Source: Scytonema sp035967975 (GTDB taxonomy: Bacteria > Cyanobacteriota > Cyanobacteriia > Cyanobacteriales > Nostocaceae). From it: DNA of 64,000 nt. Position numbers and translations under genes: made by a program. The stretch is from the NCBI GenBank assembly GCA_035967975.1, contig JAWQFQ010000003.1, positions 1-64,000 on the forward strand, read 5' to 3'. Shown one piece after another: positions 51,402 to 59,594 of the stretch (its first letter is position 1; the number at the start of each line of letters is the position of its first letter). The notes beneath the pieces were generated by a model that was given only the letters and a program-made list of their open reading frames with translations, did not search any database and was not told the origin of the DNA.

Positions 51402-53060
51402 ATGGCTAAGCCTGTTCTAATTACAATAGACGACGATCCAGAAGTTCTACGGGCGATCGAGCGCGATTTACGCCGTGAATACGGTGAGAACTTTCGAGTC
51501 CTGCGTGCCGACTCTGGTCAAGCAGCTCTAGAGATACTGAACAAACTAAAACTACGTAATCACCCAGTAGCTCTATTTTTAGTAGACCAGAGAATGCCAA
51601 ACATGACTGGTGTAGAGTTCCTGGAACAGGCAATGGAAATCTTTCCGGACGCCAAACGTGCCTTACTTACAGCCTATGCCGACACTGATGAGGCTATCCG
51701 TGCTATCAATAAAGCCAAAATTGATTATTACTTGATGAAGCCCTGGACTCCTCCGGAACAAGGTTTGTTTCCGGTACTTAACGATTTACTCGAGATTTGG
51801 AAAAAAACATTTCTCCCATCGTTTGAAGGTGTTCGTGTAATTGGCGATCGATGGTCACCCAAAACACACCAAGTCAAAGATTTTTTGGCTCGCAATCATA
51901 TTCCCTATCAATGGTTAGACATTGAGTCAGAAGAAGGGCGCAAACTGACTGCAGACGTTAACCTTAGTGAACTAAAACTACCACTCCTGCTTTTTCCTGA
52001 TGGCACACATCTTTTACAGCCGACAAATATCCAAATTGCTGAGAAAATCGGGCTGAAAACCCGTGCCGAAATGCCGTTTTATGATGTGATCATTGTGGGG
52101 GGTGGTCCGGCTGGTTTAGCTGCAGCAGTGTATGCTGCTTCTGAAGGATTAGATACTGTCATGGTTGAAAAGGAGGCTCCAGGCGGACAGGCGGGAACCA
52201 GTTCTAGAATTGAGAATTATCTCGGTTTTCCAGTTGGATTAAGTGGTAGCGATTTAGCTAGGCGTGCTGTTGCACAAGCTCAGAAATTCGGAGCAGAAAT
52301 TCTTACCCCACAAGAAGTTACTAGTCTTCGTATAGATGGTCAATATCGATATGTAACCCTAGTAGACGGTTCAGAATTAAGCAGTCATACGCTAATTATT
52401 GCAACTGGTGTATCGTATCGTAGACTGAACGTGCCTGGTAGCGATAAGCTAACCGGTGCTGGCGTGTACTATGGAGCTGCAATGACCGAAGCAATGGGAT
52501 ACCAAGGTGAAGACGTACTTATTGTTGGGGCAGGTAATTCGGCTGGACAAGCTGCTATACATCTTTCTAAGTACGCCCGTTCAGTTACCCTTTTGGTACG
52601 CAAAGACTCGCTGAAGAAAAGCATGTCTAAATATTTAATCGATCAGATTGCAGAGACGAACAACATCGTCGTAAAAGTGTTAACCGAAGTGATTGAAGTG
52701 TTGGGTCAAGACAAGCTTGAGGCTGTAACTATTACCAACTCATTAACTCATGAGGTTGAAACTGTCCCTGCTTGCGCCCTTTTCACTTTTATTGGCGCAA
52801 TACCGCGTACGAACTGGTTGCAAGATGTTGTAGAGAGAGATTCAAAGGGATATATCCTGACTGGTCCTGATGTTTTGCATGGTGAGATGTATCCTAAGGG
52901 ATGGACACTACCCCGGTCACCATATCTTCTCGAAACTAATATACCAGGAATTTTCGCGGTAGGTGATGTGCGCTATCAGTCAGTGAAACGAGTTGCTTCA
53001 GCGGTGGGCGAAGGTTCAATTGCTATTCAATTCATACATCAATATCTCTCATCCTTGTAA
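51402..53060 (+). CDS. Response-regulator receiver fused to thioredoxin-reductase-like flavoprotein
   Basis: A 552-residue fusion. Residues 1-130 are a receiver: Asp10-12 in ITIDDDP, phosphorylatable Asp62 in LFLVDQRMP, Thr90 and Lys113 (LMKPW). Residues ~145-215 look glutaredoxin/Trx-like, with SPKT where a CxxC could be. Residues ~223-552 are FAD/NAD(P)H-binding: IIVGGGPAGLAA, EKEAPGGQAGTSSRIENYLGFP, LIVGAGNSAGQAA and GIFAVGDVRYQSVKRVASAVG. Where thioredoxin reductase has the CxxC (around 357-361), it reads GVYYGAAM, so no redox disulfide is present. It could be a phosphorylation-gated NAD(P)H oxidase or sensor. The GTG/ATG choice is clear (ATG 51402). Next, 20 bp on, is a kinase. Confidence 0.92.
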   Translation: MAKPVLITIDDDPEVLRAIERDLRREYGENFRVLRADSGQAALEILNKLKLRNHPVALFLVDQRMPNMTGVEFLEQAMEIFPDAKRALLTAYADTDEAIRAINKAKIDYYLMKPWTPPEQGLFPVLNDLLEIWKKTFLPSFEGVRVIGDRWSPKTHQVKDFLARNHIPYQWLDIESEEGRKLTADVNLSELKLPLLLFPDGTHLLQPTNIQIAEKIGLKTRAEMPFYDVIIVGGGPAGLAAAVYAASEGLDTVMVEKEAPGGQAGTSSRIENYLGFPVGLSGSDLARRAVAQAQKFGAEILTPQEVTSLRIDGQYRYVTLVDGSELSSHTLIIATGVSYRRLNVPGSDKLTGAGVYYGAAMTEAMGYQGEDVLIVGAGNSAGQAAIHLSKYARSVTLLVRKDSLKKSMSKYLIDQIAETNNIVVKVLTEVIEVLGQDKLEAVTITNSLTHEVETVPACALFTFIGAIPRTNWLQDVVERDSKGYILTGPDVLHGEMYPKGWTLPRSPYLLETNIPGIFAVGDVRYQSVKRVASAVGEGSIAIQFIHQYLSSL

Positions 53061-53080
53061 AAACACTGTAGATTTTTGCC

Positions 53081-54523
53081 ATGCTTGAGTTGTTACAGAC
53101 AATACCCCTGTTCAAAGACTTGTCTGAGAATCAGTTAATGTGTTTGATGAACGGTACGGACATCCGACTGAATCCAGGAGACATACTCTTTAAGCAAGGA
53201 GAGCCTGCAAAATGCTTTTACGTGGTCTTTGAAGGAGCAATCCGCCTAACACGAGAGGTTAGTAACCAAGAAGTTGTTTTAGCTACATACGAAGCTGGTA
53301 CATTTTTTGGTGAAGTTCCACTTCTTGCAGGTACACTTCATCTTGCCAGTGGGCAAGCAGTCGGTCAATGTCACATATATTGTTTGCATGAGGAAGAGTT
53401 CTGGCAGATGCTCATGTTCTGCCCGTCGGTGAGACAAGCTGTTCTCGGTTTCATGGCAAGCCGAATGCAAGAGTTACAAATGTTATCTCAGCAACACGAT
53501 AAACTCATTTCCTTAGGCACACTAGCAGCAGGTCTTGCCCATGAACTGGGTAATCCAACAGCAGCAGTACATCGGGCTGTGGGACAGTTACACGATATGG
53601 TGAATGTCTTGCACAACTGCTCGTTTGAATCTACTAAGCAACACCTTTCCCCAGATCAACTAGAGTACGTCTTGGATCTCAAGAGTAAGGCTATTAAGCA
53701 GGTGGTTTTACCCTGTAACTTTGATCCCTTAGCTCAGATGGATTTAGAGGATGAACTAACAGACTGGCTAGAGTCACATGGTGTTGCTGATGGTTGGAAA
53801 TTTGTTCCTACTTTAGTTGCAGCAGGAATTAACGCTCAGCAGTTAGAAGTGATTGGCGAACAGGTAAGTGCTAGTACACTCAGTGATGCATTGACTTGGC
53901 TAGAAGCAACTCTAGCTATGACAAGTTTATTAAATGTCCTTGAGCAAGGCGTTACTCGCATTTCAGATCTTGTCCATGCTGTTAAAGCCTACTCATATAT
54001 GGATCAGTCTCCACTAAAGGAGATAACTGTTCATGAAGGGATAGAGAATACTCTCACCATTTTGAGCTATAAGCTCAGAAAGCATCGTATTCAAGTAGTG
54101 CGTAAATACGAGCAAAATATGCCTACTATCGAAGCATATGGAAGCGCACTAAATCAAGTGTGGACAAATTTGATTGACAACGCTATTGATGCTTTGGGTG
54201 AGGAGGGTAAGATTTGGATACGTACTTTTAGCGAACAAGATTGCATTACGGTGGAAATTGCGGATAACGGACCTGGCATTCCCCCTGAAATTCAATCCCG
54301 AATCTTCGATCCGTTTTTCACAACTAAGGGTATTGGTGTAGGGACTGGGTTGGGTCTAGAGATTGCTTATCGGATTGTAGTAGGTCAGCATAACGGACGT
54401 ATTCGCTGTTTCTCAAAGCCAGGTGACACACGTTTTCAGGTGAGTTTACCCCTCCGCTCATTCCAAGAAATGAACATATCTAAAAATGAGGCAGTTCTTG
54501 TCTCAAACTCAAAGAACAGATAG
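53081..54523 (+). CDS. Cyclic-nucleotide-binding-domain sensor histidine kinase
   Basis: A 480-residue soluble kinase. Residues ~1-130 form a cNMP-binding beta-barrel (GDILFKQGEPAKCFYVVFEG, GTFFGEVPLLAG). HisKA-like H-box at GTLAAGLAHELGNPTAAVHR (His154), then an extended helical region (~170-310) not typical of simple kinases. HATPase: NQVWTNLIDNAIDAL (N box), VEIADNGPGIPPEIQSRIFDPFF, GVGTGLGLEIAYRIV. The phosphate-binding Arg/Glu pair in FGEVPLLAG lacks the usual Arg, so ligand may not be cAMP. The partner response regulator is very likely the adjacent receiver-flavoprotein, 20 bp upstream. ATG 53081; no membrane helices. Confidence 0.92.
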   Translation: MLELLQTIPLFKDLSENQLMCLMNGTDIRLNPGDILFKQGEPAKCFYVVFEGAIRLTREVSNQEVVLATYEAGTFFGEVPLLAGTLHLASGQAVGQCHIYCLHEEEFWQMLMFCPSVRQAVLGFMASRMQELQMLSQQHDKLISLGTLAAGLAHELGNPTAAVHRAVGQLHDMVNVLHNCSFESTKQHLSPDQLEYVLDLKSKAIKQVVLPCNFDPLAQMDLEDELTDWLESHGVADGWKFVPTLVAAGINAQQLEVIGEQVSASTLSDALTWLEATLAMTSLLNVLEQGVTRISDLVHAVKAYSYMDQSPLKEITVHEGIENTLTILSYKLRKHRIQVVRKYEQNMPTIEAYGSALNQVWTNLIDNAIDALGEEGKIWIRTFSEQDCITVEIADNGPGIPPEIQSRIFDPFFTTKGIGVGTGLGLEIAYRIVVGQHNGRIRCFSKPGDTRFQVSLPLRSFQEMNISKNEAVLVSNSKNR

Positions 54524-54539
54524 GGCGATTCTCATTTAA

Positions 54540-54729
54540 GTGAGGTACACCGTAGAAAAAATTAACCGCAGATAAACGCGGATGAACGCAGATGTTTATT
54601 AGACATCTCCAGAAATTAAATATGCATTATCCGAAAGCCTTGGTAGGGGCGAACGGCCGTTCGTCCTTACATCTTTTCTGGAGATGTCTATTGATAAATT
54701 TGTACTTCAATAGACTAAAAAACGCTATA
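54540..54729. repeat. ACCGCAGATAAACG element interrupted by a MITE
   Basis: AAGTGAGGTACACCGTAGAA, then AACCGCAGATAAACGCGGATGA is the inverted form of the 46479-46572 element. It is cut by the MITE-like copy C at 54600-54690 and resumes with TTGATAAATTTGTACTTC up to CGCTATA at 54729. The downstream end touches the ribosome-binding site of the next gene. Confidence 0.75.
54600..54690. repeat. MITE-like TAGACATCTCC element, copy C (intact)
   Basis: Perfect 16-bp terminal inverted repeats, TAGACATCTCCAGAAA and its complement, around a GTAGGGGCGAACGGCCGTTC palindromic core; 91 bp in all. Best-preserved copy in the window, inserted inside another repeat. Confidence 0.88.
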
Positions 54730-54740
54730 AAGGAGAATTC

Positions 54741-55025
54741 ATGACTATGGAGTGTACACATCTTAATCAGCGACAAGCAGTCAAACCTAAAACTGATGGC
54801 TGCGAGGAATGCTTGGCAAGTGGAGACACTTGGGTACATCTGCGGGTTTGCCTTATTTGCGGGCATGTTGGTTGTTGTGACTCTTCTAAGAACAAGCACG
54901 CCACCAAGCACTTCCACAGCACTGGTCATCCCCTGATCAAGTCCTTTGAGCCTGGTGAAAATTGGGGCTGGTGTTATACCGACAAAACATTCCTGTATTT
55001 AACCGCAGATGATAATAAATTTTGA
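54741..55025 (+). CDS. UBP-type zinc-finger protein
   Basis: A 94-residue stand-alone UBP (BUZ) zinc finger. MECTHLNQ... has the first Cys/His pair; GCEECLASGDTWVHLRVCLICGHVGCCDSS and HATKHFHSTGHPLIKSFEPGENWGWCYTDK give the remaining Cys/His ligands and the conserved W-C-Y end. In eukaryotes this fold binds the ubiquitin C-terminus; bacterial single-domain versions lack a known role. AAAGGAGAATTC precedes the ATG. It follows the kinase gene across a repeat element and overlaps the LtrA gene region by 3-4 nt if TTG 55022 is used. Confidence 0.88.
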   Translation: MTMECTHLNQRQAVKPKTDGCEECLASGDTWVHLRVCLICGHVGCCDSSKNKHATKHFHSTGHPLIKSFEPGENWGWCYTDKTFLYLTADDNKF

Positions 55026-55048
55026 TACAAAAAAAAGAGGCTTTACAA

Positions 55049-56239
55049 GTGAAAACCTGGTTACAACCTCCTCGTCTACGTATTAATACAGAAATAAAGG
55101 AAGAAGATGGTCACGCTACTTGGCTAGAACTTTTTTATGACTTAGTGTTTGTGGTAGCGGTTTCACAAGTTGCCCACAACCTGAGCGAAAATATTTCTCT
55201 ATCAGGATTTTTCGGCTTTGTGTTTTTGTTTATGCCCATTTGGTGGGCATGGATTGGCACTACATTCTATGCGAACCGATTTGATATTGATGACATAGGT
55301 CATCGGTTGTTGATTGGTGTGCAAATGATCGCCATCGCCGCCTTAGCAGTGAACATACACCACGGCTTAGGCGAAAGTTCAACTGGCTTCGCCCTTTCCT
55401 ATGCTATTGGGAGAGTCGTACTTGTCATCGAATATCTGCGTGCAAGGCACATTCCCCTAGCACGTCCATTAGCAACTCGTTACGCACAAGGTTTTGCGAT
55501 CGCTGCCGCTCTCTGGCTGATATCAACATTTTTACCCATTCCATTGCGTTTCGGCTTTTGGGTGTTGGGATTAATTGTAGATTTCGCCACGCCGCTCAGT
55601 GCAAAACGCTTACAGTTTGGGCTAACTCACCACGTCGAACACTTACCTGAGCGTTTTGGGCTGTTTACCATCATCGTCTTAGGCGAAGCGATTATAGCGG
55701 TGGTCAATGGTCTTTCCAATCAGACATGGGATGCTAAGAACGAGATTGTCTTTGGCACTGCTCCTTGGGCGATCGCCGCAGTATTCGGCTTTAGCATCGC
55801 TTTTAGCTTGTGGTGGATCTACTTTGAGAACATCGGTAGCTCAGCTTTGAGGTCTGCCAATGCAACTGGTCGAATTGGGGTTTATCAAATCTGGCTTTAC
55901 GGGCATTTACCACTAGTCATTGGACTTACTGCTACCGGAGTTGGCGTGGAACACATTGTATCCAGTATCCAGAGTGTAGCACTGCCTACCCCAGAGCGCG
56001 TACTTCTCTGTGGCGCAGTAGCTTTATGCTTGCTAGCTTTAGCTCTTCTACATCGTACTGGAGTTATACGCTACTGCAAAGTCCGTTCCCGGTTTCGCCT
56101 TCGCTCTGCAGTTATCCTCCTCGTACTCGCCATAGTTGGCAAAGGTTTGTTACCCGTTGTGGTAATCGGGCTTGTAGCTATAGTCTGTGCTGTCCAAGTG
56201 ATTCAAGATTTGTATCAAAGCCGTCCCTCAGTTGCTTAA
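55049..56239 (+). CDS. Low-temperature-requirement A (LtrA)-family membrane protein
   Basis: An about 396-residue polytopic membrane protein. The family opening is EEDGHATWLELFYDLVFVVAV, and many hydrophobic helices follow to the C-terminus (for example AVILLVLAIVGKGLLPVVVIG). THHVEHLPERFGLFTIIVLGEA is the conserved central motif. Molecular function is unknown; the name comes from a Listeria mutant. I prefer the GTG at 55049, which has AGAGG 8 nt upstream. An in-frame TTG at 55022 overlaps the UBP stop and cannot be excluded. The EthD-domain gene follows by 18 bp. Confidence 0.85.
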   Translation: MKTWLQPPRLRINTEIKEEDGHATWLELFYDLVFVVAVSQVAHNLSENISLSGFFGFVFLFMPIWWAWIGTTFYANRFDIDDIGHRLLIGVQMIAIAALAVNIHHGLGESSTGFALSYAIGRVVLVIEYLRARHIPLARPLATRYAQGFAIAAALWLISTFLPIPLRFGFWVLGLIVDFATPLSAKRLQFGLTHHVEHLPERFGLFTIIVLGEAIIAVVNGLSNQTWDAKNEIVFGTAPWAIAAVFGFSIAFSLWWIYFENIGSSALRSANATGRIGVYQIWLYGHLPLVIGLTATGVGVEHIVSSIQSVALPTPERVLLCGAVALCLLALALLHRTGVIRYCKVRSRFRLRSAVILLVLAIVGKGLLPVVVIGLVAIVCAVQVIQDLYQSRPSVA

Positions 56240-56257
56240 CAAACATAGTTATTAGTC

Positions 56258-57181
56258 ATGAAAACCATCAATCAGAAACCAACAAAAGTCAATTATGCAT
56301 CCCGCGATCGCAATGGAAAAGCAGTATTTTATGTTCTCCTATGGAAAAGAAAAGGTATAAGCTTAAAGATGTTTGATGACTACTGGCGTGATGTACATGG
56401 TCCAGTTTGCGCTAGATTACCAGGTCAATACCAATACTGGCAATTCCACGTGGCTCACAATGAAGGCGGTATGTGGCCCACTGTGGATGGCATAGATTAT
56501 ACTTGTCCAGAATCAGACCAGTTTGATGGTATTGCTGAGTTAACCTTTGCAACAGTTACCGACCGTCAGAATTGGTTCCATGCTGCTGCTATTCTTATGG
56601 ATGACGAATACAATATTTTCAGCAAAGCCATTGGGTACAATACTCACCCTGGGAATTCTCAAACTTATCTAGATGGTATTCCCACAGGTGACCCTAATGG
56701 AGAGTTAAAAATTCTGAAATTTCATGTCATGGTCAAAAAAACAGATGGCGTGAGTTTAGAAGCTTTTCGTCAATACATGACAGACAGTTTTACTCCCGCT
56801 ATTATCAGGAGTGATTCAGTTCTCAAATTCCGACTACATCTGTTTGAAGAAGTAGACAATTCCCGACCAGATGCACCGGGCGTTATCCATGTTGAACCCT
56901 TAGAGAAGCAATATCAGGCTGCTTTTGAAATTGCTTTCTCTAATCCTCTGGATATGGCTAACTTCTTTGCTTCCCCTGAATATAATTCAACCGTCAATTC
57001 ACAACCGAAATACATCAAGCAAATCAACACATTTCCAGAAAGAGCTGTTTACACCTTTGTTTACGACGGTCAGATGACTCTAGCAGGTCAGCGGAGTTCT
57101 ACGGTAGCGGAACTGATTACAAACATTGGCGCAATCAATCAATTGAAGGAGAACATTTCTTCTCTTATGCTTGGTTGTTAG
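56258..57181 (+). CDS. EthD-domain protein
   Basis: A 307-residue protein with two ferredoxin-like/EthD-type halves. VFYVLLWKRKGISLKMFDDY (followed by WRDVHGPVCARLPGQYQYW) is typical of EthD, and a second half begins KILKFHVMVKKTDGVSLEAF. EthD domains bind or process small hydrophobic molecules as dimers; a fused pair may act as a monomer. No catalytic residues are certain. ATG 56258 lies 18 bp after the LtrA stop. Confidence 0.82.
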   Translation: MKTINQKPTKVNYASRDRNGKAVFYVLLWKRKGISLKMFDDYWRDVHGPVCARLPGQYQYWQFHVAHNEGGMWPTVDGIDYTCPESDQFDGIAELTFATVTDRQNWFHAAAILMDDEYNIFSKAIGYNTHPGNSQTYLDGIPTGDPNGELKILKFHVMVKKTDGVSLEAFRQYMTDSFTPAIIRSDSVLKFRLHLFEEVDNSRPDAPGVIHVEPLEKQYQAAFEIAFSNPLDMANFFASPEYNSTVNSQPKYIKQINTFPERAVYTFVYDGQMTLAGQRSSTVAELITNIGAINQLKENISSLMLGC

Positions 57182-57316
57182 CGAAGGGCTTTCAACGGTC
57201 AAGCCCCTACACCCCGCACCGTTCGCGTAGCGTCTGGTGACAGGAGAAGGCTTCGCCAACGCTCCTACAACCTATACTCCACATTAATAGGGCGAACAAC
57301 CGTTCGCCCCTACACG
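57182..57316. repeat. Cluster of intergenic repeats
   Basis: Contains CGTTCGCGTAGCGTCTGGTG, then GAAGGCTTCGCCAACGCTCC, then AGGGCGAACAACCGTTCGCC and finally CCCCTACACGCTACACCCC. The last continues past 57316 into the 3' end of the O-antigen-ligase gene region. Confidence 0.65.
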
Positions 57317-58627
57317 CTACACCCCTACACTCCTGTTTCTCGTAACTCCAGCAATGGCAGATAGGACTAGCCACGAAATAACATTTAATCGAAAATCGAA
57401 CAAACTGACATCCACTATATTAAATAATATCCAACTCATCAGCACGACAAGATAACTAAAAAATATCACCTTGTCATCTGCCTGCACAAATTTTGACGTT
57501 TGTAAAACCTGAAAACCTGCAATCAACATCCAGCCAAGTAAAGCACAGAATAACAGAGTTGCAGGAAGACCAGTTTCAGCAGACAACATCAAAAATAAAC
57601 TGTGGGGATGTCCTAACCAAATATTCATCTTTGCTTGGTAGAGAGGAGTAAAATTGCGTAAACCCCATCCCGTCCAAGGGCGTTGTTGAGTTAAAGACAA
57701 AGTAAATTGCCATTGTGTTGTACGGAGTAACGCGACTGGTCTATCAGGATAAAGTTGGTCATTTAATCGCGCCCAAAAGAAACTTGGAACAACTTTACGA
57801 AACAACTCAGCAATAGGTGAAGGAGCAAAAGCAGCCAAAAGTACGCTGGTCGCAATACTTACAACACCAGCTACAAGTATACGCCAGCCTAGGTAAAGTG
57901 CGTAAGCCAAACAGGCAAATATGGCGATCGCCCAAGCATTCCTGGAGTTAGTCAAAATCAAGGCAACAAAGTTGGCGATGACTGCTACTGTGAGGAAGAG
58001 GAAGGGGAGGCTACTGATTGCTGTTATTTTCCTCAACTTCCTAATTTGCTGATAACTGTCCACCCATAAACCTAGGGCTAGGATGAAAACTATCATCAGA
58101 TAACCCGCTAAGGTGTTGGCGTACATAAATATAGAGGACATTCGACCTGGTGGTTCTCCCCCTGGTGCGATCGCCCAACCCAATACACCAGCCCATGCTT
58201 GTGAGTTAGCCCATCCCAAAAATAACTGTCCTAAGCCAATAACAATCACTGGCAAGGAAGTTATAACTAAAATCCAAGATAGTTGGCGTAATTGGGTTTT
58301 AGTGTGAATAAGAGCACTGAAAGCAGCGAAGACGAAAAAATATGGTAAAAAATTAAATAAACCTAGAAAAGCCTCCTGTTTATTGTAGGCAAAGCCAACA
58401 GAGATCAATAGCAAGACACTTAGGAAAGCAAACCCCCAGTTAAGGGGGCGTTTGACGATTGTGCGGTATTGAGTCATCCAAGTTCCCAAGACCGCCACAA
58501 CCAGAACTATGACACCAAACAATGGACTCAGTGGAAATATAAGTAGTCCCAGTTGAGTCAAGTCCCAAAAGGATTGCAAACTATTTTTGGGATAATGAAA
58601 AGCAGTTTTCAAGCAAACTCCCAACAT
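57317..58627 (-). CDS. O-antigen ligase / Wzy-type polytopic protein
   Basis: A 436-residue protein with about ten membrane helices. The WaaL/Wzy-family signal is the large loop LNDQLYPDRPVALLRTTQWQ followed by FTLSLTQQRPWTGWGLRNF and GHPHSLFLMLSAETGL. The conserved R/H-bearing loop and LTNSRNAW are present. Such proteins ligate or polymerise sugar chains on a lipid carrier; some cyanobacterial members were once called IctB. The start (ATG 58627) overlaps the upstream gene by 19 bp, so both are read from one transcript. C-rich repeats lie at its 3' end. Confidence 0.87.
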   Translation of the reverse strand: MLGVCLKTAFHYPKNSLQSFWDLTQLGLLIFPLSPLFGVIVLVVAVLGTWMTQYRTIVKRPLNWGFAFLSVLLLISVGFAYNKQEAFLGLFNFLPYFFVFAAFSALIHTKTQLRQLSWILVITSLPVIVIGLGQLFLGWANSQAWAGVLGWAIAPGGEPPGRMSSIFMYANTLAGYLMIVFILALGLWVDSYQQIRKLRKITAISSLPFLFLTVAVIANFVALILTNSRNAWAIAIFACLAYALYLGWRILVAGVVSIATSVLLAAFAPSPIAELFRKVVPSFFWARLNDQLYPDRPVALLRTTQWQFTLSLTQQRPWTGWGLRNFTPLYQAKMNIWLGHPHSLFLMLSAETGLPATLLFCALLGWMLIAGFQVLQTSKFVQADDKVIFFSYLVVLMSWILFNIVDVSLFDFRLNVISWLVLSAIAGVTRNRSVGV

Positions 58628-59451
58628 TCTGTACGGGTCAAGCGAATTTGAGCTAGGGTAAATATGGTAGGTATAATTCGACCGTAATTAGTTGCGATCG
58701 CTCTCCACCCCAAATCCGCAAAAAACCAAGCCCACATCATTGGTCCTAAGACAGCGAAAACACTGCGAGCTACACTATAACGAGCTGCACTGACTGCCAT
58801 ACCTCGCTTTGCCATATGTAAAGTGACATAATTTTGAAACTGAGCTGCTGCAGCTTCAGTCCCTTTTACCAGAGATTGTCTGGCGACTTCATAACTAGCA
58901 AAGTGGATAGCAAATTGACGAGCAATCTGTTTGAGTAACAGTGGCTGAAGAACGGAGGTAACGGCTAAAGCACTACCACCTTTGAAAAGTAACTTGAATG
59001 GGTCTCCCTGTAATGAAAGTGGTAACGGTTGTGTGAGTTGAGATTGCGCTAACTGATGCTGTATTTGAACTGTCAGCTTTTGCTTATCTTTTTCCGGTAA
59101 TTTTTTCCAGACACGTCCCAGCAGATACAAAAATACCTCTGCTTCCAAATCAACAGTAGTCAGTTCATCGGAATAGGGCATTTTCAAATACTTACACACT
59201 TGAATGAGTGCTTGTCGGTAAGTGACCTGACTGGTCCGTCCACGCAATACTGTGACCCCATCTGCTGCTAAAAAGCGAAAGCGCTCCTCCAGTGCATCTA
59301 GCCAAGCTTTGCGACCTTTACTTTGTATTTCTACTGGTTCAGGCGTGTGAACATAATCAAGGGGATTAAACTTACGGCTAAACAGAATTGCCGTCAAATC
59401 TTGCAATTCCTCTTCTGTTGCCAACTCTAGTGCCGCCCTGAGTTCATCCAA
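58609..59451 (-). CDS. YaaW/UPF0174-like protein
   Basis: A 280-residue protein. LRAALELATEEELQDLTAIL at the start, RKFNPLDYV, AWLDALEERFRFLAADGVTV, and ITQVCKYLKMPYSD-like text resemble the YaaW (DUF3944) family. The middle is a helical AEVFLYLLGRVWKKLPEKD, and the C-terminal third has hydrophobic stretches (FAVLGPMMWAWFFADLGWRA) suggesting membrane association. Function unknown. It is the first gene of a two-gene minus-strand operon with the O-antigen ligase-like gene, which overlaps its 3' end. Confidence 0.72.
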   Translation of the reverse strand: MDELRAALELATEEELQDLTAILFSRKFNPLDYVHTPEPVEIQSKGRKAWLDALEERFRFLAADGVTVLRGRTSQVTYRQALIQVCKYLKMPYSDELTTVDLEAEVFLYLLGRVWKKLPEKDKQKLTVQIQHQLAQSQLTQPLPLSLQGDPFKLLFKGGSALAVTSVLQPLLLKQIARQFAIHFASYEVARQSLVKGTEAAAAQFQNYVTLHMAKRGMAVSAARYSVARSVFAVLGPMMWAWFFADLGWRAIATNYGRIIPTIFTLAQIRLTRTECWEFA

Positions 59452-59594
59452 TTTCCCTTCCTCCCTTCCATGCAGCTTTGTCTGTACCTTATTCTACTAT
59501 TAGCTTTTGTAGCTATCAGCGTTTAGAACTCAGCTAATCATCATCAGATAGTGAAAAGATTGTAAGCTGAAAAAGCTGATAACTGTTAGATTCT

